This document shows, piece by piece, positions 28,457 to 37,526 of a stretch of DNA of 64,000 bases. Numbering within the stretch: position 1 is the stretch's first letter; the number at the start of each line of letters is the position of its first letter. Location: assembly GCA_027364735.1 (NCBI GenBank), contig DAHXOT010000017.1, positions 124,001-188,000 of the forward strand. The letters run 5' to 3'. The DNA comes from Hydrotalea sp. Lineage in GTDB: Bacteria; Bacteroidota; Bacteroidia; Chitinophagales; Chitinophagaceae. The notes beneath the pieces are model-generated. The model ran no database searches. It saw nothing but the letters and a program-made list of their open reading frames with translations, and was not told where the DNA came from. Made by a program: the position numbers and the translations under genes.

Positions 28457-29554
28457 ATGAATAGTGAATTGCAAAAGCCCGTTATTGGTTTTACATGTGG
28501 AGATATTAACGGCATTGGTATTGAACTGATTATTAAATCTTTAACCGATCATCGTATATTAGATATATGTGTGCCCGTTGTTTTTGCCAGTAATAAGAGT
28601 ATTAATTTTTATAGAAAGAGTTTGCCCGACATTAACTTTATGTACAATAGTACCAAAGAGTTTAATAAATTAAGCTACAAACAAATAAACATTTTTAATT
28701 GCTGGGAAGAAGAAGTACAAATTAATCCGGGAACGTTAAATGAAATAGGTGGTAAATATGCTTTTTTATCATTACAAGCGGGCGTAAAAGCATTAAAAGA
28801 AAAAAATATTCATGCATTAGTAACCGCACCAATTCATAAAAAAAATATTCAATCAGATAAATTTAAATACAGTGGTCATACACCTTATTTAATGGCCGAG
28901 TTTAATGCCCCCGATGTAGTAATGTTTTTAGTAGCCGATAATATGCGTGTAGGTTTATTAACAGAGCATGTTGCCATTAATGAAATTGCAAAATATATTA
29001 CCAAAGATAATATTATTAGTAAACTAAAACTAATGCATAAAAGTTTGGTAGAAGATTTTGGTATTGATAAACCTCGCATTGCCGTATTAGGATTAAATCC
29101 TCATGCCGGCGATGAAGGGTTAATTGGCACTGAAGAAGAAACGGTTATTCGTCCGGTAATTAAAGAAATTAAGCAACATAATATTTTAGCTTTTGGCCCA
29201 TATAGTGCAGATGCATTTTTTGCCAGAGGACATTACGAAAAATTCGATGCTGTTTTGGCAATGTATCACGATCAAGGTTTAATTCCTTTTAAATCTTTAT
29301 CTATTGGTGAAGGCGTAAATTTTACTGCAGGTTTAAATGCCATACGCACAAGTCCCGATCATGGTGTGGCTTTTGATATTGCAGGAAAAAATAAAGCAGA
29401 TAATACTTCTTTTTTAGCTGCAACTTTTATGGCCATTGATATTATAAGAAGAAAATATGATTATGCCGATGCCAGAAAAAATCCTTTGAAAAAATTAAGT
29501 GCCCGATTATTTGCTAATGCTGTGGATGAGAAAGTAGATGAAACAGAAGGTTAA
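28457..29554 (+). CDS. pdxA: 4-hydroxythreonine-4-phosphate dehydrogenase
   Basis: 365 residues. The N-terminus IGFTCGDINGIGIELI is the PdxA opening, TAPIHKKNIQ and YSGHTPYLMAEF carry substrate and metal ligands, and MYHDQGLIPFKSL plus RTSPDHGVAFDIAGK are strongly diagnostic. It oxidises 4-phosphohydroxythreonine in pyridoxal phosphate synthesis. It is divergent from rsmA, which recalls the pdxA-ksgA pairing known in many bacteria. A weak TATCTTCA box lies at 28431. Confidence 0.93.
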   Translation: MNSELQKPVIGFTCGDINGIGIELIIKSLTDHRILDICVPVVFASNKSINFYRKSLPDINFMYNSTKEFNKLSYKQINIFNCWEEEVQINPGTLNEIGGKYAFLSLQAGVKALKEKNIHALVTAPIHKKNIQSDKFKYSGHTPYLMAEFNAPDVVMFLVADNMRVGLLTEHVAINEIAKYITKDNIISKLKLMHKSLVEDFGIDKPRIAVLGLNPHAGDEGLIGTEEETVIRPVIKEIKQHNILAFGPYSADAFFARGHYEKFDAVLAMYHDQGLIPFKSLSIGEGVNFTAGLNAIRTSPDHGVAFDIAGKNKADNTSFLAATFMAIDIIRRKYDYADARKNPLKKLSARLFANAVDEKVDETEG

Positions 29555-29588
29555 TACATTGCATTAGTGAAATTAATTTTATACTGTT

Positions 29589-29963
29589 ATGAGGCTTACA
29601 TCCGATATTAAATTTAAAAAATTAATTGTAATAGGAGATCGTGTTCTAATTCGTTTAAGTAAACCCAATGATCAAACAGCAAGTGGATTATATCTTCCGC
29701 CGGGCGTGCAAGAAAAAGAAAAAGTACAACAGGGTTATATTATAAAAACAGGTCCTGGTTATGCCATTCCCATTGCTGTAGAAAATGAATCGTGGAAAGC
29801 AGAAGAAGAAGATCAAGTAAAATATATTCCGCTACAAGCTAAAGAAGGCGATTTAGCAATTTTTTTATTAAGCGGTGCTACAGAGGTAATGTATGAAGCG
29901 GAGAAATATTATATTGTTCCGCAAAGTGCTATTTTAATGTTAGAGCGAGAAGAAGATTTGTAA
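29589..29963 (+). CDS. GroES-like (Cpn10 family) co-chaperone domain protein
   Basis: 124 residues. The N-terminal half matches Cpn10: VIGDRVLIRLSKPNDQTASG, then GLYLPPGVQEKEKVQQGYI with the mobile-loop region, and GDLAIFLLSGATEV-like end. It is longer than GroES (~95) because of an insert of about 25 residues between the two halves (roughly 58-85). No groEL is adjacent; the gene stands alone between pdxA and recQ. It may assist a chaperonin or serve another role; function is inferred from the fold only. Confidence 0.75.
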   Translation: MRLTSDIKFKKLIVIGDRVLIRLSKPNDQTASGLYLPPGVQEKEKVQQGYIIKTGPGYAIPIAVENESWKAEEEDQVKYIPLQAKEGDLAIFLLSGATEVMYEAEKYYIVPQSAILMLEREEDL

Positions 29964-29969
29964 TTATGT

Positions 29970-31871
29970 TTATTTTATTTTGATAATAACAGATTGGCGA
30001 TGAACTATTTTTCCTTCACTTTCTAAAAATTCAACTGCTTTCCAAAAAGTATCTTTTTTGATGGAATGATGTAATTGTATTAACTGATGAACAGTAATAC
30101 CGTTGGCAGGAATGGATTGCCATATTTGTTGTATAATTTCTGTAAAATTTTGCAAGGAAGTTGGTTTACTTTTTTGTTGTAAACAACAATCGCAGATACC
30201 ACATGCCCACGTACTAGTTTCTCCAAAATATTTTGCTATTAATTCATTACGGCAAGTGCTAATGTGCAAATAATTAATCATAGCATTTACCCTTTGCAGG
30301 TATTGTTGTTTTCTTTCAAAATATCTTTTGTAATTTATTTCAAGCGAAGTAGCCGAAGCTCGGTTAGTTAATAAATTTATTTGCGGAGTTTCTTTATGGC
30401 GTAAATAATCAATAATGCCTAATGATTTTAATTGTTGCAAATGCGAGTAAACTTTTTCGTAAGATAGTTTGCATAGTTTGGCAATTTGTTTTTCGTTAAT
30501 AGAAACACGGTTATCGTAAATTCCCGAATAAGTTCGCAATAAGCATTTAATAACGGCATCTAATTCTGGATGCGTTTTTTCTACATCATTTAAAATAATT
30601 TTGCTAGTAGTAAATTGTACTTGTGAGGGTAAAAAAATATCTTCAGTAAAACTTACATAACCTTCTTGTTCTAATACTTTTAAAACTGCAATAACTTGTT
30701 GAATAGAAATTTGAAATTTTTGAGTAAAGTCTATTAAATTAAAATCGTAATAATTTCCTGCACCAATGCCAATGGGTATTTGTAAATAATCGGCTAATGA
30801 TTGATATGTTTGTCGGATGTCAGCAATATCCGGAAATCGTTCTTCAACAATATTGTTTAAATATTTTTCATCTTCAGTTTGGTATAATAAAATGGCGTAC
30901 GCTTTCTTTCCATCACGTCCGGCTCTTCCTGCTTCTTGATAATAATTTTCTATACAATCGGGAGTATCAAAATGAATCACTGTTCTTACATCTGGCTTGT
31001 CAATTCCCATTCCAAAAGCATTTGTGCAAACAATTACACGGGTAGTATTATTCATCCAATCTTGTTGCTTCTTATTTCTTTCGTTATAGTGTAATCCGGC
31101 ATGATAAAAATCGGCAGAAATATTTTGTAACTGTAAAAGCGTACAAACATTGTTTGATTGTTTTCTGCTGCGGCAATATACAATAGAAGGGCCGGGAACA
31201 CTTTGTAAAATAGCAATTAGCTTATTGATTTTACTTTCAACTTTAAAAACAGAATACGATAAATTTTTTCTTTCGAATGATTGATGAAAAACTTGATAAT
31301 TAGTAAAATGTAATTGCTTAATAATATCTTCTTGTACAATGATTGTTGCCGAGGCAGTTAATGCAATGATGGGTATATTGGGCAGTTGTTTTCGTAAATT
31401 GGCAATGTTTAAATAAGATGGACGAAAATCGTATCCCCATTGCGAAATGCAGTGAGCTTCATCAATTGCAATAAATGAAATAGTTAAGTGCTGTATATAT
31501 TCTTTAAATAAATTACTCTCTAACCGTTCGGGCGATAAATATAAAAGTTTGTAATAACCTGTGGTAGCTTTATTAAAAGTTTCGTGTACTTCATACAAAC
31601 TCATACCACTACTAATGTACAGTGCAGGAATATTTTTTTTATTAAGATTTTCAACCTGATCTTTCATTAAAGCAATAAGTGGAGAAATAACCAAACAAAT
31701 ACCTTCCTTCATTAAAGCAGGCACTTGAAAGCAAATAGATTTTCCGCCACTTGTTGGTAATAATGCTAAAGTATCTTTGCCGTTAATTACAGATTCAATA
31801 ATAGATGCTTGTTCTCCACGAAATGAAGAATAGCCCCAAAATTGATGTAGTACTTCTTTTGCTGATTGCAT
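29970..31871 (-). CDS. recQ: ATP-dependent DNA helicase RecQ
   Basis: 633 residues. Walker A is LPTSGGKSICFQVPAL, the DExH box is FIAIDEAHCISQWGYDFRP, and the C-terminal helicase domain has CTNAFGMGIDKPDVR and YYQEAGRAGRDGK. The zinc-binding cluster appears late (near residue 555, CGICDCC), after a winged-helix-like insert of ~160 residues, and no HRDC domain follows. This 3'-5' helicase acts in recombination and fork repair. It ends 6 bp from the convergent GroES-like gene. Confidence 0.92.
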   Translation of the reverse strand: MQSAKEVLHQFWGYSSFRGEQASIIESVINGKDTLALLPTSGGKSICFQVPALMKEGICLVISPLIALMKDQVENLNKKNIPALYISSGMSLYEVHETFNKATTGYYKLLYLSPERLESNLFKEYIQHLTISFIAIDEAHCISQWGYDFRPSYLNIANLRKQLPNIPIIALTASATIIVQEDIIKQLHFTNYQVFHQSFERKNLSYSVFKVESKINKLIAILQSVPGPSIVYCRSRKQSNNVCTLLQLQNISADFYHAGLHYNERNKKQQDWMNNTTRVIVCTNAFGMGIDKPDVRTVIHFDTPDCIENYYQEAGRAGRDGKKAYAILLYQTEDEKYLNNIVEERFPDIADIRQTYQSLADYLQIPIGIGAGNYYDFNLIDFTQKFQISIQQVIAVLKVLEQEGYVSFTEDIFLPSQVQFTTSKIILNDVEKTHPELDAVIKCLLRTYSGIYDNRVSINEKQIAKLCKLSYEKVYSHLQQLKSLGIIDYLRHKETPQINLLTNRASATSLEINYKRYFERKQQYLQRVNAMINYLHISTCRNELIAKYFGETSTWACGICDCCLQQKSKPTSLQNFTEIIQQIWQSIPANGITVHQLIQLHHSIKKDTFWKAVEFLESEGKIVHRQSVIIKIK

Positions 31872-31897
31872 AGGTTAGTTGATGAAGATACAAATCA

Positions 31898-34027
31898 TCA
31901 AACAACTTTCTTAAAATTCAACCGGATAGAGTTTAATGCCAGAACCACATCGCTTAATCCCATGAACAGTGCACCAAATGTTGGACTTAAAAATCCTAAT
32001 GCAGCAACCGGTATAGCAACAATATTATAAGAAAAAGCCCAGAATAAATTTTCTTTAATGGTAATGTAGGTATGTTTTCCTAAACCTAATGCTAATGGTA
32101 AATTTTTTAATCCATGATTCATTAAAACAACTTGTGCACTTTGCATGGCAATATGGCTCGAATCGCTTAAAGAAATACCAATAGTTGCTTTTGCTAAAGC
32201 CGGTGCATCGTTAATGCCATCCCCTACCATTGCAGTAGGTGCTTGTTGCGTATAAGCCGAAATTTTTTCTAATTTTTGTTGAGGGGTTTGTTCGGCTATT
32301 ACTTCGTCAATGTCTAACTGTTGTGCAACTTTATTGCATGTTTCTTTTTTATCTCCACTAAGTAAAATGGTTGTAATGTTTTTAGCTTTTAATAAGTGTA
32401 TTATTTGTTTTGCTTCGGGCCTAATTTCATCGGCTACATCCATCCATCCAAGTAATTCATTATTTTTAGTAATGTATATATTGTGCAATGCATCTGTGGT
32501 TAATGTTTCAGCTATTTTATATGATCCTGCTAAAAAAGTATTTCCTTCTTTATCTATTGCTTTAACGCCTACACCTTTTATTTCAGTAACAGTAGTCCAT
32601 TTAATTTCATCTTTTGTTTTCCATTCTTTGGTAATTGCTTTTGCAATAGGGTGCGTAGCATATTTTTCTAATGAGTAAACAATGCGTTTTGCTTCAGCTT
32701 CTTGAATATGAAAATTAGTAGCAGCAATTTTAAATTCTCCGGTAGTTAGCGTTCCGGTTTTATCAAACACAACTTGTTTAATATCTTTAAATGATTCTAA
32801 GCTTTTAGCATTTTTAAGTAAAACGCCATTTTTTGCTGCTCTTCCTAAGCCTACGGCAATAGCAGCAGGCGTTGCCAATCCCATGGCACAAGGGCAAGAG
32901 ATTACCAATACGGCAATACTTCTTAATAAACTATTTCCAAAACCAATTGGTGTAAAAAAATAGTTTGCGGCTAAAGTTATTACAGCAATGCTAACCACTG
33001 TTGGAACGAATATGGCACTAATTTTATCGGCCATTTGTTGCATGGGTGGTTTTTCTGTTTGGGCATCTTTTACCATGCGTAAAATATTGGCAAGTACAGT
33101 ATCTTCTCCTACAGCAGTAATTTGTGCTTTTACTGTTCCGGTTTCTAAAATGCTTCCACCAATTAAAGTATCTTTCATTTTCTTTTCAATAGGAACACTT
33201 TCGCCGGTTATTATGGCTTCGCTAACATTTGCTTGGCCCCACAATATTTTGCAATCCATTGGAACGTGTTCGCCGGTTTTAATTAACACCAAATCGCCAA
33301 CATGTAAGGCGGTATTTTCTACTTGAAATATTTGTTCTTGATGGTGTTCATCAAAGGCAATCATATTGGCCATTACCTTTTGTGTTGATGCTAATTGTTT
33401 TATTGCAGCTTGTGTTTTTTCAACAGAAGTATCTTCTAACCAATTGCCTAAAAAAACTAAAGTGATGGTGGCACATGCTGTTTCAAAGAATAAATATTCA
33501 TTAGTATTGACAGCAAATAAACCATATAAACTATACACAAATGCAGCAGTAGAGCCCAGTGTTATTAATACATTCATGTTAGGAATACCTTTGGTTAAAC
33601 TTTTTAAAGCACTTCTTCCAAAGAAATCCATTCCTACAATATAAACGGGTATTGTTAATGCTAATTGAAGATAAGGATTCATTAATGCATGAATAGTAAC
33701 ACCCGGAATCATGTGTAATATAAGTGGGGCGGTAAAAATAAAGCAAAACCAAAAGCGTTGTAAATGATTACTAAACGAAAAGCGTTTCAATCCATGTGTA
33801 TGTGTAGCAGATGATGGAGTATTGTTATGCACTACCTTATAGCCAAGGTTTTTAATTCCTTTTTCTACTGTGTCTTTCGATATTTCTGAGTTTATTTCAA
33901 AGCTAACATCGCCACCAATAAAATTTACTTTTACATTTTGTAAACCTTCTTCTTTTAAGTATTTATCAATTGTTAAAGCACAATTGGTACAACTCATTCC
34001 ATCAACTTTCCAATTAACTTTTTCCAT
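31898..34027 (-). CDS. copA: Copper-translocating P-type ATPase
   Basis: 709 residues from ATG 34027, where the heavy-metal-associated domain begins; a longer frame adds seven unlikely residues. The order is one HMA domain (GMSCTNCA, two Cys near 13 and 16), eight predicted membrane helices, TGES in the actuator domain, the CPC metal site in VISCPCAMGLATPAA, the phosphorylation site DKTGTLT and the HP motif ATHPIAKAI. These mark a P1B-1 ATPase that exports Cu(I). A TAACTTTG box lies 34 nt upstream. It is followed by recQ, 26 bp away. Confidence 0.93.
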   Translation of the reverse strand: MEKVNWKVDGMSCTNCALTIDKYLKEEGLQNVKVNFIGGDVSFEINSEISKDTVEKGIKNLGYKVVHNNTPSSATHTHGLKRFSFSNHLQRFWFCFIFTAPLILHMIPGVTIHALMNPYLQLALTIPVYIVGMDFFGRSALKSLTKGIPNMNVLITLGSTAAFVYSLYGLFAVNTNEYLFFETACATITLVFLGNWLEDTSVEKTQAAIKQLASTQKVMANMIAFDEHHQEQIFQVENTALHVGDLVLIKTGEHVPMDCKILWGQANVSEAIITGESVPIEKKMKDTLIGGSILETGTVKAQITAVGEDTVLANILRMVKDAQTEKPPMQQMADKISAIFVPTVVSIAVITLAANYFFTPIGFGNSLLRSIAVLVISCPCAMGLATPAAIAVGLGRAAKNGVLLKNAKSLESFKDIKQVVFDKTGTLTTGEFKIAATNFHIQEAEAKRIVYSLEKYATHPIAKAITKEWKTKDEIKWTTVTEIKGVGVKAIDKEGNTFLAGSYKIAETLTTDALHNIYITKNNELLGWMDVADEIRPEAKQIIHLLKAKNITTILLSGDKKETCNKVAQQLDIDEVIAEQTPQQKLEKISAYTQQAPTAMVGDGINDAPALAKATIGISLSDSSHIAMQSAQVVLMNHGLKNLPLALGLGKHTYITIKENLFWAFSYNIVAIPVAALGFLSPTFGALFMGLSDVVLALNSIRLNFKKVV

Positions 34028-34061
34028 AAAATAAAAATAAAGTGCCAAAAAAATATTTAAG

Positions 34062-34069
34062 CAAAGTTA
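34062..34069 (-). promoter_or_regulatory. -7 box TAACTTTG before copA
   Basis: The - strand reads TAACTTTG, matching TAnnTTTG, 34 nt before the copA ATG. No clear -33 TTTG is visible at the expected distance, so the assignment rests on the -7 element and its position. Confidence 0.5.
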
Positions 34070-34272
34070 TTAAACAGGCTAATGTATTGTACAGTTCTTA
34101 AAGTATTTTCCAATACCGTAAAATGCTACCTTTTGTACAAAATAAGCGTATAACAAAAAGATTTTTTTTGTAAAGAATAGCTAAACACTTTTTTAGCAAT
34201 TAAAATACAACCTGATATAAGAAATATTGTATTGGTAAACGCAATAACTAAGTGTATAAAAAGCATACAGAT

Positions 34273-34280
34273 TATATTTG
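34273..34280 (+). promoter_or_regulatory. -7 box TATATTTG before tsaE
   Basis: TATATTTG matches TAnnTTTG and ends 4 nt before ATG 34285. This supports ATG 34285 over the upstream GTG as the tsaE start, and predicts an mRNA beginning at or near the start codon. Confidence 0.55.
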
Positions 34281-34284
34281 TATT

Positions 34285-34713
34285 ATGGATGCAATTTTTG
34301 AAATGGGGCAACTGCCATTGGTTGCAAAACAATTTGTAAAGCAAATAACAAAAAGTAAAATATGGGCTTTTTATGCACCAATGGGTGTAGGTAAAACCAC
34401 TTTTATTCAGGCAGTGTGTAAAGAACTTAAAATTAATGAAACAGTTAATAGTCCAACTTTTTCTATTGTTAATGAGTATAAAAGTTTGGTAGTTGGTACT
34501 GTGTATCACATGGATTGGTATCGGTTAAAAGATGCAGAAGAAGCCATCAATGCGGGCATAGAAGATATTTTATTGAGCGGAAATATATGTTTTATAGAAT
34601 GGCCCGAAAAAGCAACCAACTTGTTACCCGAAACAAGTGTAGCTGTTTTTATGGAAGTATTAGATGATGTAACTCGAAGAATTTTTATTCCATCACCATA
34701 CGAAGAAGATTAA
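34285..34713 (+). CDS. tsaE: tRNA threonylcarbamoyladenosine biosynthesis ATPase TsaE
   Basis: 142 residues from ATG 34285; the GTG 11 codons earlier lies upstream of a promoter box. Walker A is APMGVGKTTFIQAV, followed by NSPTFSIVNEYKS and HMDWYRLKDAEEA, and CFIEWPEKATNLLPE near the end; all are TsaE hallmarks. It is the ATPase partner of TsaB and TsaD in making t6A at position 37 of tRNAs that read ANN codons. It precedes the alanine dehydrogenase gene by 64 bp. Confidence 0.93.
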   Translation: MDAIFEMGQLPLVAKQFVKQITKSKIWAFYAPMGVGKTTFIQAVCKELKINETVNSPTFSIVNEYKSLVVGTVYHMDWYRLKDAEEAINAGIEDILLSGNICFIEWPEKATNLLPETSVAVFMEVLDDVTRRIFIPSPYEED

Positions 34714-34777
34714 ACCGCAATAAAAGCAGTAACTTCAAATTCCAAATCATCTATCAGAAATATCAAATGTCTGCAAC

Positions 34778-35992
34778 ATGTCTTCAACCAAACCCATTAT
34801 TTCTACTTCATTTACTTACGAAACTTTAGAAGAAACATTAGATGTAAAGCCGCAAGGAGCCAATTTGCAAATTGGTATTCCGAAAGAATTTGCATTTCAG
34901 GAAAATAGAATAGCATTAATACCCGATGCTGTAAACGTTTTGGTTAATAATGGTCATCATGTAATAGTTGAGCACGATGCAGGAGAAGGCAGTAACTATT
35001 CTGATAAAGATTATAGCGAAGCAGGTGCTAAAATAATTTATAATAAGGCCGAAATATATAAAGCTCCTATGCTAATTAAAAGTGCTCCGGTTGTTGAGGA
35101 AGATTTGGCTTTATTGCAAATGAATCAAACTATTATTTCTCCCATTCATCATTCGGCATTAAAAGCCAATATTATTGAAAAGATGATGGAGAAAAGAATA
35201 ACGGCTTTGAGTTACGAAAATTTAAAAGATGATAGCGGTACGTATCCCATTGTTAGGAGTATGAGCGAAATTGCCGGAAGTGCTTTAATGCTAATTGCCG
35301 GACAATACTTAAGTAGCTTTAATAAAGGGAAAGGTGTATTGTTGGGGGGCATTAGTGGTATACCGCCTACAAAAGTTGTTATTATTGGTGCAGGTATTGT
35401 TGGCGAATTTGCAACACGTAATGCATTGGCTTTAGGAGCCAGCGTAAAAGTGTTTGATAATAATGTGTACAGGTTAAAACAGTTACAAAATAATTTAGGA
35501 CAAAGGGTTTGGACCAGCGTTTTAGAACCACGTATTTTAGCCAAACAATTAAAAACATGCGAAGTGGCAGTTGGTGCTTTAAGTAGCGAATACGGAAGAG
35601 CCCCCATTGTTGTATCGGAAGAAATGGTTGCTTCTATGCGTGCAGGAAGTATTATTATTGATGTAGCAATAGACCGTGGCGGATGTTTTGAAACCAGTGA
35701 ATTAACTACCCACGAAAAACCAATTTTTGTTAAGCACGATGTTATACATTATTGTGTACCCAATATTCCTAGTGGTTTTGCAAGAACTGCAAGTCAGGCT
35801 ATTAGCAATGTGTTAATGCCATTAATTTTACAAATAAGTGATGAAGGCGGAATGGAAGAAATGGTATGGCATAACTTTAATTTGCGAGAAGGAATATATT
35901 TATTTAAAGGAGCATTAACCGATTTTTATATCAGCCAAAAATTCGATTTAAAGTTTACCGATTTAAATTTATTGATTGCGAGTAGAAGATAA
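34778..35992 (+). CDS. ald: Alanine dehydrogenase
   Basis: 404 residues. After a ~30-residue N-terminal extension comes the AlaDh/PNT domain (IGIPKEFAFQENRIALIPDA), then the NAD-binding VVIIGAGIVGEFATRNALAL near residue 205, and CVPNIPSGFARTASQAISN near the end. Ald reversibly deaminates L-alanine to pyruvate and ammonia. The extension before the IGIPKE strand is longer than in the well-studied Bacillus enzyme. A terminator lies ~130 bp downstream. Confidence 0.85.
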   Translation: MSSTKPIISTSFTYETLEETLDVKPQGANLQIGIPKEFAFQENRIALIPDAVNVLVNNGHHVIVEHDAGEGSNYSDKDYSEAGAKIIYNKAEIYKAPMLIKSAPVVEEDLALLQMNQTIISPIHHSALKANIIEKMMEKRITALSYENLKDDSGTYPIVRSMSEIAGSALMLIAGQYLSSFNKGKGVLLGGISGIPPTKVVIIGAGIVGEFATRNALALGASVKVFDNNVYRLKQLQNNLGQRVWTSVLEPRILAKQLKTCEVAVGALSSEYGRAPIVVSEEMVASMRAGSIIIDVAIDRGGCFETSELTTHEKPIFVKHDVIHYCVPNIPSGFARTASQAISNVLMPLILQISDEGGMEEMVWHNFNLREGIYLFKGALTDFYISQKFDLKFTDLNLLIASRR

Positions 35993-36123
35993 GTATTTAA
36001 TAGAACGATGATAATGCAGATGTAATGCTGCATTTCAGAAAATATCGGTTATATTTTTTATTCTCAACCGCCTGTTGTAGCCGTATTGACTTGTTACTTT
36101 ATATACGAAATAATAGTTACAAT

Positions 36124-36147
36124 AAAAAGAGGTTTATTCCTCTTTTT
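36124..36147 (+). terminator. Hairpin terminator downstream of ald
   Basis: AAAAAGAGG (36124-36132) pairs perfectly with CCTCTTTTT (36139-36147) around a 6-base loop; the T run completes a rho-independent terminator, usable on either strand. The segment 35993-36123 shows nothing else recognisable. Confidence 0.75.
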
Positions 36148-36209
36148 CTGTATATGTATTCATACTACCTTTATACTGTGTGGGTTTAATTTACTTAAAA
36201 CTCAAAAAT

Positions 36210-36371
36210 ATGAAACCCAACTATTACTTACTCGTAGCTATAATAATAGGTTTTATACTACCGGTAAGTTGTAAAAAAGACCCAACCTGTAGACCAACTA
36301 AGTCTTTTACCACCCGCTACCACAACTGGAGCAAATACTTTTGGTTGCATGACAAGTGGACCATTAACTAA
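36210..36371 (+). pseudogene. Frameshifted lipoprotein remnant
   Basis: The frame from ATG 36210 encodes a lipoprotein signal ending in LPVSCKKD, then turns into an unlikely tail and stops at 36371. Removing one A from the run of six after the Cys codon restores SCKKTQPVDQLSLLPPATT followed by TGANTFGC, a stretch well known from small Bacteroidota lipoproteins (LPPAT...G.NTFGC). With that change the frame also runs on without a stop into the next gene. The gene is probably broken by a 1-base insertion and truncated, or the sequence has an error at the homopolymer. Confidence 0.6.
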
Positions 36372-36390
36372 TTTTTTAAAATCAATAATT

Positions 36391-36888
36391 ATGAAATTAC
36401 TGAAATTTACATTGCTTATAACAACCGTTACAAGCCTTCTGCTCTCCGGCTCTTGCCATAAAATAGATTCCAACACTGCACAATTTTATATACAATGCAA
36501 AATTAATGGGCAAGATTATCTGCCAAATAATTGCGCCAATTGTATGCGAGGACAATTACTTGGCGACACGGTTTTCCTTATGAATGCAAATGCTGGATAC
36601 GAAAGTGTTGCAATAGGAATAATTAAATTAGATAAGACCCCCATTTCCGTGACAACATATATTCTTAATGATAATCTGCAACAAAACGGGATTTATGATA
36701 ATTCACCTCAAGTAAATGATATTTTTAAAACTGATAGTTCAAGAGTAGGAGTGTTAATTATTACAACTCTAGATAAAACCAACAGAATAATTGCAGGTAA
36801 TTTTTATTTTAAAGCATATAACCCTGTACAAAATAAAGTTGTAAACATTACTAATGGCATTTTCAGATTAAATTATACCATTAATTAA
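36391..36888 (+). CDS. Putative lipoprotein of the DUF6252-like type
   Basis: 165 residues from ATG 36391, where a clear signal peptide starts (MKLLKFTLLITT ... LLLSGSC), with a lipobox Cys near residue 24. The mature part begins with FYIQCKINGQDYLPNNC, a pattern like Bacteroidota lipoproteins of the DUF6252 type, and has a beta-rich C-terminus ending in GIFRLNYTIN. Probably an outer-membrane or periplasmic lipoprotein of unknown role. Its stop overlaps the convergent ABC ATPase stop. The longer frame from 36349 includes the tail of the upstream remnant. Confidence 0.6.
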   Translation: MKLLKFTLLITTVTSLLLSGSCHKIDSNTAQFYIQCKINGQDYLPNNCANCMRGQLLGDTVFLMNANAGYESVAIGIIKLDKTPISVTTYILNDNLQQNGIYDNSPQVNDIFKTDSSRVGVLIITTLDKTNRIIAGNFYFKAYNPVQNKVVNITNGIFRLNYTIN

Positions 36889-37505
36889 TTTTTAAAATCC
36901 ATGATAGATATTTTTTCTTCACAAAAATCATATTCATTTACATCGTTGCTACTTACAATTACTATTTTTTCTCTGCAATAATTGTTAATGAGTTGGTGAT
37001 ACAAATGGTAACCTGTGGTATCTAAGTTGGTGCAAGGCTCATCCAGTAAAAGAATGGCAGTTTGGGCAAAAATGGCTTGTGCTAATTTTATGCGTTGTTT
37101 CATTCCGGAAGAAAAATACCTTATTTGTTTGTTGGCAGCTTTTTCTAAATTAATTTCTGCCAATATTTGTTGTACAGAAGTATTTTTTAATAAAGGCTTA
37201 AACGAAAAGTGGAATTGAAGAAACTCTTTGGCTGTCATTTCCTCAATTAATTCTACATAAGGTGCAACAATAGAAATTTCTTGATAAATAGCAGCATCGT
37301 TCACCAAACTATTGTTGATAGAATATTGTATGCTTCCTTCGCTAAGGTTACTGCTTCCTGCAATACATTGTAATAAAGTACTTTTTCCGCTGCCATTAGG
37401 GCCGGTAATTACATACGATTTTTGTTTGGTAAACTGTATTGAAAGGTGTTTAAATATCCAATCTTGATTAAATCTTTTTCCGGTATCTGTAAGTTGGATA
37501 ATCAT
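36885..37505 (-). CDS. ABC transporter ATP-binding protein
   Basis: 206 residues. Walker A is GPNGSGKSTLLQC, the Q-loop region is AIYQEISI, the signature is FSSGMKQRIKLAQAI, and Walker B is ILLLDEPCTNLD. The short, single ATPase resembles the CcmA-like and other export ATPases. No permease gene is adjacent, so the transported substrate is unknown. It lies 21 bp after lpxA on the same strand and is likely in that operon. Confidence 0.82.
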   Translation of the reverse strand: MIIQLTDTGKRFNQDWIFKHLSIQFTKQKSYVITGPNGSGKSTLLQCIAGSSNLSEGSIQYSINNSLVNDAAIYQEISIVAPYVELIEEMTAKEFLQFHFSFKPLLKNTSVQQILAEINLEKAANKQIRYFSSGMKQRIKLAQAIFAQTAILLLDEPCTNLDTTGYHLYHQLINNYCREKIVIVSSNDVNEYDFCEEKISIMDFKN

Positions 37506-37526
37506 AAGTTATAGGCAAAAATTCGG

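Noticed and set aside
32310-33644. Open frames on the + strand within copA
   Set aside because: Opposite-strand shadows of a clear P-type ATPase with no domain of their own.
36086-36274. Open frame overlapping the lipoprotein remnant as a gene
   Set aside because: It spans the ald terminator, has no homology signal and overlaps the lipoprotein signal in another frame.
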